From contig WTXG01000002.1 of assembly GCA_022496185.1 (NCBI GenBank), positions 372,001-436,000 on the forward strand: 64,000 nt of DNA, read 5' to 3'. Below the pieces are notes generated by a model. That model was not told where the DNA came from. It made no database searches and worked only from the letters and a program-made list of their open reading frames with translations. How positions within the stretch are numbered: position 1 is the stretch's first letter; the number at the start of each line of letters is the position of its first letter. This document shows, one piece after another, positions 1 to 10,410 of the stretch. The position numbers and the translations under genes were made by a program. The stretch comes from Multifurca ochricompacta (Eukaryota > Basidiomycota > Agaricomycetes > Russulales > Russulaceae).

Positions 1-21
1 CAGCGAACTATCAGCGGCCAT

Positions 22-2096
22 CTACCTTCGCTCTACACTACCTCGCTCCCTTATCCGACTCCCAAGGTGTCGTGTTGGGCTGCTCTCGTTCAGCCAACTG
101 ATGGCACGTCGCCTTCCGATGCTACCATCGAAGCCTTCTTGTCCGCGTCCAGAATGCTCCACGTCCAAAACACCATACTCTTGCCCGAGTGCTACTTCGG
201 GCCGAGGGGGTGTGTGTACCAATAAAAGGCGCTGTAAAACAAGCTAGGGCCTCGGCCTCTCGAACAACGACAAACTGATAAACCTTACCTGCGCCGGGGA
301 TATTCCCACCAAGCTCAGCGTGCTCCGCCTCGATCTTAAAACGGGTACTCCCCCTGGTTTCCGTCCCACTCCACTGGTAGGCGCACCATCGGTAACAAGT
401 AGACCATGACCCTCCCCCTCTGCATCACTAATCGCTCCGTCCGCATCATTAGATCCTAAGGCAGGTTCACTCGGAGTGGGCACCCAGGCAATGGTCCAAA
501 CACCCGCAAACGTTGCCGCACATCCATACATGAATGTCACAAATTGGTGGAACTTCACAGTTCGGAAGTCCCCGTAGAGTACGGCCGACCCAATTATAGC
601 AGATAGATTAAAAAGAACAAATTGTGTTGGAATAACGACCTGCGTTGCGTCGGGTTCCAATATTTTTCAGTACGGTCTGCGTCGAACTCACCTTACTGTC
701 AAAACGCATTAGTGCACGATTAAGGTACCTTATTTGGCCGATGCCAGTGCCGATCAGAACCTGTGGAACAATCGCTTAATACGCGCTCAAACCCTCATGA
801 CTCCCATACTTACCGCAAGGACAGGATACGTCATCCATTCTTGAAACATTTCAAGACCGCGGGTGGTGAGCAGTGTCGAGACAGCTTTAGTTGAAAGAAC
901 GGTGAATCCACCTGAGAACGTATTCCATCAAGCTTGCATAGACACGAAACTGAGCCGAGGCGCACCAAATAACGCACAGAGCCCAACGTCCACCAGCACC
1001 CATCCCCGACCGGCGCTCCCCTCAGAGAATCCCATCAGGATGGATGCACTGACGATATAAATAGCAGAGAAAACGAGAAAGGCGCGTTGCGAAATGGCCT
1101 CCAGTAGTTTTTCCGGAGACAATCTTGTATCGGACATGTTGGAGGATAGCACGACTGTGACGGCACCTATGATGGCCAGAAGGACTCCAAACAAATCACG
1201 CTGAAGCCAATACTGTTAGATTAATCCAAAAGAAAAAAACGCGTCATGCCTTCCGTAGCCGCTCGTGGAGGAGTAATGGAGCAAAGAGACAATTAGCTAT
1301 AAGAGCAAACTGGAGAAGAGTGAGGCCCATTCACATGGGACAAAGTCAATCATTACCGTGCCGAGAGGTGCAACAACCGAAGCGGGAGCAAAGGCATAGG
1401 AAATAAAATTACCCGTCTCGCCCACATTCATTAATAAGAACCCGAACCACCTAGGCAAAGCTTGCTCTCAAACTCTCGCAGTTCATCAGAAAAGAGAGAA
1501 GACGCACCACAACTTTGACCTTAAGTACTCTGACTCCTCCAATCCCTGCCCGTTTGCATGTTTACCAGCCCTTCTAGCAACTGACGGTTTTGGCGGCTTC
1601 ACGGTCTTCCGCTTCCACTGAAATGGTGAACCACTTTTTCCACGAGGGTCTCCATCATTAGTTCCAGCAAAAAGAGCACCGTAAGTTGGAGACATGGGTA
1701 GAAGCTCCGCGTTTGCCGCGACGGGAAGGTGGATGAGAGGGTCCGTTTCCAACACTGGCATCTGCAGAACAGTGTCAGATGAATTCCTATTCCACACGAG
1801 TGCCTCCCGCTCGACCTCAGGTGGAGGACCCGGATCGCGCTGAAAGCCGATTCCCAATGCCCCGCCCACACTCTCCCTGCTCTCTTCTTCTATGACTTCC
1901 AGCCGTCGTATTCCATGCGCGACAACTCGATTCGTGCGTGTGCTAGCTTCTGAAGGTTGAGCGCTAAACTGATGAGCACGTTCCCTCCAATCGCAACGCT
2001 GATGCCAATGACAGTAGTGCGGGACACAGAAGGGAACTCGATATCCTCAATACCGTAGGCGCTGGGTATCGCTGTGGGAGACGGAGTGAAGAACAT
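22..2096 (-). CDS. NIPA-type magnesium transporter
   Basis: Multi-exon gene for a multi-pass membrane protein of the NIPA/DUF803 family, which moves Mg2+ and related divalent cations across plasma or endosomal membranes. Visible in order: an N-terminal helix with GGNVLISLALNLQKLAH (about 2000), the hallmark segment LLMNVGETGNFISYAFAP followed by PLGTV (about 1340-1450), TM segments around GVLLAIIGAVTVVLSSN (about 1140-1190), GTGIGQIRYLNRALMRFDS (about 700-770) and VIPTQFVLFNLSAIIGSAVL (about 580-640). These are diagnostic. Between the first two helices lies an unusual hydrophilic insert of about 110 residues, Pro/Ser/Lys rich (1490-1870). The last exon, starting after an acceptor near 234, adds a polar tail ending at 22. 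I chose the ATG at 2094-2096; another Met codon further upstream cannot be excluded. The next gene, SEC12-like, diverges from it. The family call is secure; exact exon ends are not. Confidence 0.88.
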
Positions 2097-2349
2097 GACA
2101 GTGTTCGAGTAACTAAGTGTGTGTATGTACAATGAAAGGTCGCAGCGTGAGGGTTGACATGCGGTTGAAAGGTTCAAGGGTTCACAGAGCGGGGGGCGAG
2201 ACAATGACGATAAGCGAGTTAGTGCGTTTCGGTCCGAAAGCTCCGAAGCTCATGCAGTGGTCACGTGCATTGCTTTCCCTTATTCCTTGTTTCTTCTGTT
2301 CTGCTCTTTCTTCTCTACTACACAGTACATCACACATTTCGCTTAAATA

Positions 2350-4060
2350 ATGCGTGCTCGTCATACTGCACATTCAACACCTTCTTTTCCCGTGTATTCT
2401 GCTGCCTTTCTTTCACCAGGTGAACTAATTCTTGGTGGCGGGGGTGGCGCATCAAAGACCGGTATCAAAAACAAGCTGGTGCGCTGTCCCTACGTTGTGC
2501 CCACCATGGCTTCTTACATTTTATTTCTGCAGAGACTTTATCATGTGGATGAATATCTTACCTTAAAGCTCGCTGACGAACACCAACTTGGGAGCGGCGA
2601 GGATGCGCCAATGAGCATGGCTGCTCACCCTGACGTATGTCATTTTTTTTAAAGATCCCGGCACGTACAAGCATATACTCATGCCCTCGTAAAGGGAACG
2701 TCGTTTGTATGCGGAATTAACAGTACTGTAGAGAAGGTCGAAAAGGGCGAGAACTTGAATTGTCGCGTGTACGCCGTAAGCGACGACGACAAGTGAGTCT
2801 ACTGCGCCAGTAGATTTGCCGTGCTAGGATGACTATTCCATCTGCACAGGATAGGGTTCGTGTCTTCCATCGGAACACTGGGTAAAGACCCAGAGGACTT
2901 TCAGGTTCGCTCTTTGCTTCTTTGCACGTCGCCCTCTGACGTGGCATTCAGAAAGTCACAGTCTTTTCCCCTGATGGGACCTATCTGGCTGTAGCTGGCA
3001 GTCACGAGGTTCGTGTCCCAGCTCCTGTTCTGAAGGTTTTTAGTCACGAACTCGCTTCAGTTGTCTTTGTTGACGATACCCGAGCTTATATCCACCAATA
3101 CGCGCATCGACAAGGGTGAAATATATGATGCTTCGTTCTCTGAGACTACGGTATACACTCCATCAGGGTATTCCTCACTATAGCAGTGCTGATTGTGGTA
3201 GCTGGTTGTTGCGACTACCGTGAATCTTCTGGTCTATAACCTTCCCGGAAGTAGGAAGGGCAAGGAGAAAGAGAGTAAAGTCCTGAAGCTGGAGAGTGCC
3301 TCTGTCATCGAGCGACCGAAATTACCCGGAGGCGACACAGGGACGTTTCGTGTAGCAAAGTGCGTTTTTAGTTCCCTCTGTTGTTATATTCAGTTCATTG
3401 GGAACCAGACACCACCCACACAATTCGCGTATTTTCTACACCGTTCTTAATACAACGCCCCCCCGCGGTGCTAAGGCAGCGCAGAGAAAGGGGTTCCTCA
3501 TACGTTGGAATGCTGAAGAATGGAAGGTAGAGCGAATAAGGAAGGTGGGGGTCAAACCGTTAACTGCTTTCGACTTGAGGTGGGGGTTTCTTTCATGCAC
3601 CAGCCTCATTGACATCTGATGTAAACTGCCTAGTGATAACGGGAAATGGATAGCCTACGGCTCGTCGGATTGTTCAGTCGGATTATTGGATGCGCTCACG
3701 CTCGCAGTAAATATGTTTCTTAACTGTTCCACCTGGAAATGAGCTCATATCTCTCAGCCACTACTGAATATTTTAAAATCGCATGAATTTCCGCCGACTG
3801 TGCTGAAGTTTAATCCTACGTCAAGGCTACTTCTATCCGGAAGCGCTGACAATACAGTACGACTCATCGCGATACCCGAAGGGCTTGGTGACAGCTGTGC
3901 GTTCTATACTAACATCTCACATTGCGGGATCAGGCTGACAACCCCCTCCCCCCCCCTTCTCTCTTCAGCGCCGTGGAGTTACACTTTCGCAATTATTCTT
4001 GCTCTATTCTCTGTGTTATTCGCTGTCACACTTCAGCTTTATATGCGCGGCACTCTCTAG
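2350..4060 (+). CDS. SEC12/PREB-like WD40 guanine nucleotide exchange factor
   Basis: ER membrane protein expected to activate the Sar1 GTPase and start COPII vesicle budding. The N-terminus reads PVYSAAFLSPGELILGGGGG followed by ASKTGIKNKL; this glycine loop is the signature of the Sec12/PREB propeller and its K+-binding loop. Further blades appear as IGFVSSIGTLGKDPEDFQ (about 2850), VTVFSPDGTYLAVAG (about 2955), SDNGKWIAYGSSD (about 3640) and PTSRLLLSGSADNTVRL (about 3810). A single C-terminal hydrophobic segment (SYTFAIILALFSVLFAVTLQ, about 3975-4035) followed by a short lumenal tail fits the type II topology of Sec12. About eight small exons. Near 3079-3081 (CCC) the conserved reading VVFVDDT changes frame to ELISTNTRIDKGE, which suggests one extra base there or an unrecognised short intron. 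It shares a 253 bp divergent spacer with the NIPA gene. Confidence 0.85.
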
Positions 4061-4456
4061 TTATTGTTTTTTTGTTTAGTAACCTTGCTCACCCGAAAGG
4101 GATAGAATCTCTGTATGGCAGTATGGCAGTATTATAGATAATAATAAGTTTTCCCTCATTCCACTTTTGTGCATTCCTCGGTCTCTATGGGCATCAGTTC
4201 TTTGCATAGATCATGATTGTTTCCAACATATTACGAACACAATGTACATCAAAGAATGTCACTACGTTGCATTCGGGTGTACACATGAGGTTATAGTATC
4301 TGGGACCCTTGGTCGTTACGGCTTGGCGCTACGTCTGTGATAAGCCGATGTTAATACCTAAGGCTCAAGAGGCAGGAGGACGAGACAGCCTGAGTCAGAT
4401 ACATGGGCCTGTTTTGAGCTCCAAATATGATATTAGCCAAGTAGATAGAGAAAGCA
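4061..4456. other. Convergent 3' spacer between SEC12-like and TAF9
   Basis: About 395 bp holding only the two facing 3' ends. It is AT-rich around 4130-4150 and contains a short tandem GTATGGCAGTATGGCAGTAT near 4114-4133. I see no gene, RNA or repeat family in it. Confidence 0.6.
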
Positions 4457-5294
4457 TCAGTCATAGTCGTCCTCCTCGACGAGTTTCCGCTTCGCTCCAT
4501 CTGCCTGGTCCTCAGTTGCAGTGGTAACCTCCTCCATGGGTTCGTCCGCACCACTCTCCTCTCCACCAGCAAATAGCCCGTCATCTTCGTCACTGCCTTC
4601 TTCGACTTCATTCGGCACAGCAACCAAAGTGTCCACCATGTCCACATCTTCTGAAGGCGTCTGTACAGCATTGACTGGGTTCGCGACAGGAGGGGAAACG
4701 GTAGCCTGGGACTGCGAAGTTGTAGCAAGGGGGATAGTGGCAGGTTCCATATCCTCATCTTCGTCCTCTGATGCGGACTCAATGATCTCCTCGACATCTT
4801 CATCATACTGCTTCTCTTCTGGTGGCGGTCTGTTCGGTACGAGGTCAAAATCGACGGCAGTCAGACACTCGTTTGCGGGAGGTAAACGCAAGCCAAAAAC
4901 TTCTGGTACAGGTGGGAGGGGCTGTGCATTGGTTTGCGTAGCTAAGGAGAGAATATACTGCAAGTAATAAAAGAGCATCAGCGCGCATTGGACACAAGAA
5001 GCGATCGAAACATATCAAACAGCGAACCTCTTTTGGGACACGTCCACCGAATTCCCAACCTACACGGGCCTGCACGGCAAGAGTGACATCGTCCATTTCA
5101 ACTTTGTTGGGACGACCAGCATGCTCTGAATACACAAGCGCGTCTGAGAGGACTTGCGCAGTGTACCTATGAGAAAATTCGAGCAATTGATGTAAGACTC
5201 CTGGCTGAGCATCTTGAACAGTAGGTGTTGAAGCTAAAAGTAAGGCAATGGCTCGGGCAGCGGGTGGAAGAGACTCTGTTGAGGTTCGGGACAT
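4457..5294 (-). CDS. TAF9: TFIID/SAGA subunit TAF9
   Basis: Subunit of TFIID and SAGA; its histone fold pairs with TAF6. Two exons: about 5294-5029 and about 4960-4457, with the intron starting at VPKE and ending just before YILSLATQTNA. The first exon gives the histone fold (ARAIALLLASTPTVQDAQPG, then HQLLEFSHRYTAQVLSDALV and MDDVTLAVQARVGWEFGGRVP). The second opens with the TAF9-typical QPLPPVPEVFGLRLPP and ECLTAVDFDLVPNRPPP, followed by a long acidic low-complexity tail ending KRKLVEEDDYD. The start ATG (5292-5294) lies at the head of the histone fold, as in other fungal TAF9 proteins. No frame break. The 131 bp to the ISU1 start is an AT-rich divergent promoter. Confidence 0.93.
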
Positions 5295-5425
5295 GACTGA
5301 GTGGGAGTGAAATGAAATGAGCGCGGGTGTGATGGGGATATTACATAATATATATATATTCTCTACTCGGGTGTCGGGTGGCTCGCCCGTTCTATCAGGT
5401 TCGTTCTCACACTTCAACAACCACC
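5295..5425. promoter_or_regulatory. Divergent promoter TAF9 / ISU1
   Basis: The two start codons are 131 bp apart in opposite directions, so this stretch must serve both genes. It contains an ACATAATATATATATAT tract (about 5343-5360) that could position initiation. No other motif is recognised. Confidence 0.55.
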
Positions 5426-6180
5426 ATGTTTGCTGCTCGTTCTGCTCTCGCAAACATTCCTCGGATTTCTCGTCTCTCTACCCGCCCAGTAATCGCCAGG
5501 GCATACCATGAAAAAGTCATTTCTCATTATGAACGACCTCGGAATGTGTGTAATTTCTGCCTGGGCCGCTCTAGGTCCATAAAGGAGTGTCCTCCGTTTA
5601 TCTGATAATCTCCTTCTCACAGGTTGGTTCACTCCCCAAGAACGATGTAGACGTCGGTACTGGTCTTGTTGGCGCACCTGCGTATGTACTATACTCCCAT
5701 TATCTTTCCTGACCTGATTCAATTTGCTTTCTCGACCATCTTTTCCTTGGGAACAGATGTGGCGACGTCATGAAGTTGCAGATACGTGTCGATGAGGATG
5801 GTATCATCTCAGACGTCAAATTCAAAACGTTCGGCTGCGGAAGTGCCATTGCCTCTAGCTCATATATGACCGAGCGTGTCAAGGGTCTCTCGCTTGAGGA
5901 GGCTGGGAAAATAAAAAACACGGAGATTGCTAAAGAGCTTGCTCTTCCGCCCGTCAAACTCCATTGCTCAAGTGTGTATATATGCCTTCGCCTACCTCCG
6001 TCTCTCACTTCATTGACACCACCTCTAGTGTTAGCTGAAGATGCCATCCGCTCTGCTATTAAAGATTATCGGTCGAAGCGAGTCAAGTTGGCCGAGTCCA
6101 AGCAGAACAACTTTATTGATGTCTCTCGAGGCACGGCCACTACCGACACAACGGCGACCATGCTTCCAAGCCAGTCGTAA
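5426..6180 (+). CDS. ISU1: Mitochondrial iron-sulfur cluster scaffold IscU
   Basis: Scaffold on which [2Fe-2S] clusters are built in the mitochondrial matrix, working with the Nfs1-Isd11 desulfurase, frataxin and Ssq1/Jac1. The N-terminus is an Arg/Ser/Ala-rich presequence (MFAARSALANIPRISRLSTR) leading to YHEKVISHYERPRN. Exons joined by short introns give VGSLPKNDVDVGTGLVGAPA, CGDVMKLQIRVDEDG, KTFGCGSAIASSSYMTERV and LPPVKLHCSMLAEDAI. The three cluster-ligand cysteines (ACGD, GCGS, HCS) and the LPPVK Hsp70-binding motif are all present. The C-terminus NNFIDVSRGTATTDTTATML runs to the stop at 6178-6180. Reading is clean with three introns; the ATG at 5426 is the first one giving a presequence. 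Confidence 0.95.
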
Positions 6181-6348
6181 TAGCGTACCTCGATCTTTTT
6201 TCCCTTGCTTAGTGTACGATAACATAGTTTAGTCTTATATCTCATCAACAGTTGCATAGCATGCATCCCCTTTTTACAGACGATTCCAGAGAAAGGAGTT
6301 AAAAAATTATAATACAGAAACAGCGCGGTGGTTGATCAACCCTGCCAA

Positions 6349-8480
6349 TTATGTTTGTGTCGTTGAACCCTTTTGCCCTACAAACGAGAATGTTCCGTTT
6401 GCGAACCAGCGATCGTTTGCTTCCTTCACCCGTTGAGCAGCAGCACGATTTGTCAGTTCGAACCCTGTATCAGCAAAAGCAGGTGATCAGTTTACCCAGC
6501 ACCATCCGTCCAACAGGTCACTGACCTTGCACCGGGGTAACAACGAGCGACGAGGCAGTGCCAGAAGTTTGTGCCGAATTCGCGGCCCTTGCAAGAGCGG
6601 CAGTACGTAACCGATTTGCTTTGGACATTTTGGCTATATATCCAGACTGACAAGTCAGCCTAGCTCAAAAGAAAAGAAAAAGTAACATTCGCACCTCGGG
6701 TTTTCGCCTCGCCCAAGTTGGCACGGACTTTCCCTGTGCCAACGCCGATCATGCCAAGACCCTTCGTCTCGTCAAACGCCCCAACTTCCTCCTCTGCCTC
6801 ACCGAACGCCATGCGGTTCGTGAGTTTCCGGAGCTCAGTTTGCGCATAAGCCTCCTTGGCTTTGCGAGCACTATTTTGATATGAGTGCATTAGTATTTCA
6901 CGAGTCGCAGTATGGGCATGAAAAGAGACACGCACCGCCTGCCACCACGCCGCTTCTTAGGGCCGTCGTTAGGAATGGCCATGCCTTGACTACCTTCGAT
7001 GGTGGAGGCGCCGTGAGCCGATCGAGGTGTTTCTCAATCTTTTCTCTGAGCTCTGTTCCATAATCACCTACGCGGTGGTAAATATCATGTCACAGGATTG
7101 TGACGGTGCATTAGACTGACCATCTCTTCTGTTCCGTTCTAAGTCCATTCGAGCGGCTAACACACATTTGGCACCTACAGTCCGCTGTAGCTTGAGTTGA
7201 TGCTCCGAGGGCGTGCTCTGAATAAGTTCAGATTGATATATGAAACCAGTATGCCGTCTTTGCGTTGCGCTGGAGAACCCTGCCGCAATTTTTTTTTGTG
7301 CACCGAGAAGCTACGATCATAAGGGTTGATGCACTGGCAGAGGCGGTGAAAGGGGATCGGAACTCACGTGGACGTTGCAAGACGGCATCTTCGCGAGTCC
7401 ATTCAGGCCACCCGCCACACCAAGTAATTTGGCTGCTGTGGTTGTACCAACGATAGCTGACAAATTTGGCGCAAGAACATTCATTCTTGAACTGACGTAC
7501 ATGAAGATCTGAATCCAATTATTAGGCGAATCCGCGAACACAAGGAATCAAATCCGGTCCGCACCTTTGCCCGAACCTTCTCGAGACGGTCAGCAAGATC
7601 GCAAGCACTCTCTACGGACTGCCACTCCGAATCCGAAAGCTTCTGCCCTGTCGAAGTCGTTGCAGCCATTAAGACACTCATAACGACTGCTGGGGGGATT
7701 TCTTTAAGATCAGCTTTGGTGGGATCCTTGTATCGGAGCGGCCCGTAAATACAAATCAATCCACTGTGACAACAATTTAAGCGCGTACCTCGTCATTGGC
7801 CAATTTCCGAACTGCTTTGATGTACATGTTAGAGTCAGTGATGAGGCGTTCCAGTTCAGGAAACTTCGGAGCGTAATGGTCTCGAATGAACTGTGATGGA
7901 CGGTAGAGTCTTAAGTCAATATTCACGAGGTGGCTGTACGGAAGAACCAAAAATCGCCTTGTGTACAACAATAATCTCATTGTCCACATCAACGGAGAGG
8001 TTGTTTGCCTGGACGATAACGTTATACTCCGGGTTAGAGTGTACTGGCATGGACATGACCTCGCTTGATGAGGGGTTAGCTTTATACTTTTCGATTTCCT
8101 ATGCCGAAAGAATTAGAGTGGAAATGGGCACAAAAATAGCAGAAGCATACATTCAAAATTTCGGCCATGCGTTTGCTGCCCTCTAGCCTTGCAACCTTCC
8201 GTACATCATCCACAGCGCCGAGCTCCATTCTCTGAACGTCTTCTGTATCAAGTTCCTCTGCAGGTTTGACACCTCCTTCTAGGACCATTCCAGTAGCCCC
8301 TTCTGCTTCTCCACCATCGTCTCCCTCGTTGTCTTCAGACATGGCATCGTCGGGGTCGAATATCGCTCTACGTGTGAGACCACTTGATGATCCTGGTTGC
8401 TCCGAATCCTCGTTATCGTCATCCTCATCAGCAGAGAGACCATCAAGGTCAGCCATCAGTTCATCAGCGAGTGCACTCAT
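6349..8480 (-). CDS. PRP31: Pre-mRNA splicing factor PRP31
   Basis: U4/U6 snRNP protein that bridges the 15.5K-bound U4 snRNA and tri-snRNP; expected to be essential. The N-terminus is acidic ([19 protein letters not shown]). Then come [19 protein letters not shown], the Nop domain ([39 protein letters not shown]; about 7380-7500), [19 protein letters not shown] sequence, and the C-terminal [58 protein letters not shown]. All match Prp31. Near 6980-6986 the frame changes between SKVVKA and [11 protein letters not shown] without room for an intron, consistent with one missing base. About eight introns. Start ATG 8478-8480, stop at 6349. The gene is otherwise full length. Confidence 0.92.
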
Positions 8481-8849
8481 GTTGTGGTCGGGTGCTTTGA
8501 TGGAAACACAAATAGGCGAGAGGAGAGCAGAGAGTACTTCTACAAAGTCGTAAAGCGCGTTGGTCACACCCTTAAGTCACATGACAACAAACATTACAAC
8601 AGACAGAGCTTGGCTTCCCTTCATCCTCCGTCAATTGTAACCCGTTTCCTGCTCCGGACTACAAATAAATCGCGACCATTGCATGACCCTTGCCTTCAAA
8701 TCTTCTGACCCTTCTAGTTTACCTCACATTCCGTACTTGTCACGTAAAGACCGGTTGGGCAACAGGCAAGAGCTTCTCCAGTCTAATAAACGAACAACTC
8801 AGCAACTGGCAGCGACTCGCGGATTTATTCTAACCTTGAGCGTCACCAC
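8481..8849. other. Spacer between PRP31 and the NTPase remnant
   Basis: About 370 bp holding the presumed PRP31 promoter and the tail side of the disrupted P-loop locus. I see no gene or repeat in it. Confidence 0.5.
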
Positions 8850-10030
8850 CTAGTCGCTTGACATCTTTGCAGAAATATCCTTTCTTACGTGCTCCCACCA
8901 TGCGGAAGCCGCAAACCGATGCAATATGATGACGTTGCAAAGTGCAAGGGGAGGATGGTAGAACTGTTGGCTCTAAAAGAAAGCTTAGGATTATAAGTAA
9001 TTCTGCTAAGGGTAAGAGCACACGAATCTTGTGTGCTCACGATTACGCGCATCGACAGGTGCCGCTGTTGGCGAACCAGTGAATAGCAAGGCCTGTTGGA
9101 GTGGAGGCCGTGGGAAGTGTTTGTCTTAGACAAGTACTGTGTCTCTGTATTAGTAAATAACAGGATAAGGGAAGATTGGAATGGGACCTTGTGAGCTTCG
9201 TCGACTACGAGCACCTTTCCCGTATCCACAATTAGCTCTCTGGAATAAGCGAATACAGATTTAAAAAGAGCACCCGCTAGCACTGCGTCCACAAAGGAAT
9301 CTGAGAGGTCGATGATGGTTATCACCCCAGAAGCGAAGCGCTTCTCTTCCTGCATGTCTTCTGAGACCCAAATAACCCCATCAAGTTGCTAACAGGCTGG
9401 GTAAAGGTTTGAAGAAGATCAAGACGTTGCTTGAGGTGCGTCGGTTGTGACTGAATCATTTCCTTCTGTTGGACATTCAGTTTGGCCATGAACGCAGAAT
9501 AGGTATAGTTTTCGCCAAAGTCCACGTAAAATACTCTATTTATGGGTGAACAGTTTTGAGACAGAAACGCAGTTTGAAAAAAAACAAATTTCCTTACGAG
9601 TACTGTATGCATGTATAGCAGGGTATTACCAGACGAGTTGACAGCCATCTGAGAGAGAGGAATGCAGGTGCATCAAGCTCGGTCTCTGAGAACTGTAGGG
9701 GCTTGACTTGGACATTGCCCCCACGGTTGCCATACACTTTCTGTATGCGCTTGAGGGACGAAGGCGCAACATAAACCCAAACAGTAGGAAGCATGGCGTT
9801 ATCAATCACCAGAACAGAAGCATAGGCGCTTAGCACGGAAAAACACAGGCACCGGTCTCACCAATGTGAAGAACTAAACCCGATAATGGCTTTACCTGCC
9901 AGCCCTATGCCGTGCAGCCTGTAGCGAACATATTTTCAAGGATTACCGACACTGTTTGAGATTTGCCGGATCCCTGAACACCACATACAAGAGATGAAAA
10001 GGGGGTGTTCTGCTGCTCGCGGTAGCCTAT
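8850..10030 (-). pseudogene. Disrupted P-loop NTPase of a fungal multigene family
   Basis: Remnant of a P-loop NTPase type found in many copies in Agaricomycete genomes, function unknown. The Walker A region is clear: TPFSSLVCGVQGSGKSQTVS (about 9950-10010). Downstream come KPLSGLVLHIGETGA, VWVYVAPSSLKRIQKVYGNR, VKPLQFSETELDAPAFLS, ENYTYSAFMAKLNVQQKEM, GVITIIDLSDSFVDAVLAGA, the Walker B-like GKVLVVDEAHK, LSMRVIVSTQ and LCNVIILHRFAASAWWEHVR. These blocks lie in order but in different frames. In-frame TAG and TAA codons follow the P-loop (about 9840-9915), a frame change splits EPTVLPS from LCNVII (about 8940), a stop follows KMSSD (8850-8852), and the expected intron donor after VIVSTQ reads ATTCGT instead of GTTCGT. 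No proper start is seen. Some breaks may be sequencing error, but the substitutions favour a pseudogene. Confidence 0.7.
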
Positions 10031-10410
10031 ATAAGCCACCCTTGGTGTCAGTCAAGGAATACAACACATTCGAAAGAATATCCATTGTCGCACCATGAGT
10101 CCACGATGGTGGCCATTGTACCCATGAGATCACGTGCCCCACGAGTTAACAGAGGAACAGTTTTTTATCATGAACATTGCAATGCCATCGCCCTCAATGT
10201 CACCAGCCAGACTTGTGAGCTGGCTTTCTTCCTAAATATTTGGTCTGGAAGAAATAAAAAGGAATTACTGTCACCGTGGCTTCAGTGTGGTTCCCCCCCA
10301 TTCAATCTCTGGTGCGCCTTTCATACGCATTAGACATTAACCCTCTTCCCTCAAATACAACAACAGTACACGTGACAGTCGTCAGTTGTTCCTTGTTTCA
10401 TAACATAACT
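10031..10410. other. Spacer upstream of RRP8
   Basis: About 380 bp between the P-loop remnant and RRP8. The minus strand has short open reading (GARDLMGTMATIVDSWCDNG near 10080-10140) that could be the decayed N-terminus of the NTPase, but I cannot match it to the family. The right part is the RRP8 promoter. Confidence 0.4.

Noticed and set aside
4521..4967. 148-codon Ser-rich plus-strand frame
   Set aside because: It is the antisense shadow of the acidic TAF9 tail (Glu/Asp codons read as Ser/Phe).
6450..6480. tRNA-like B-box sequence (AGTTCGAACCC)
   Set aside because: It lies inside the conserved PRP31 coding sequence (GFELTN), with no A-box or cloverleaf around it. Similar GTTCGA hits elsewhere are also coding.
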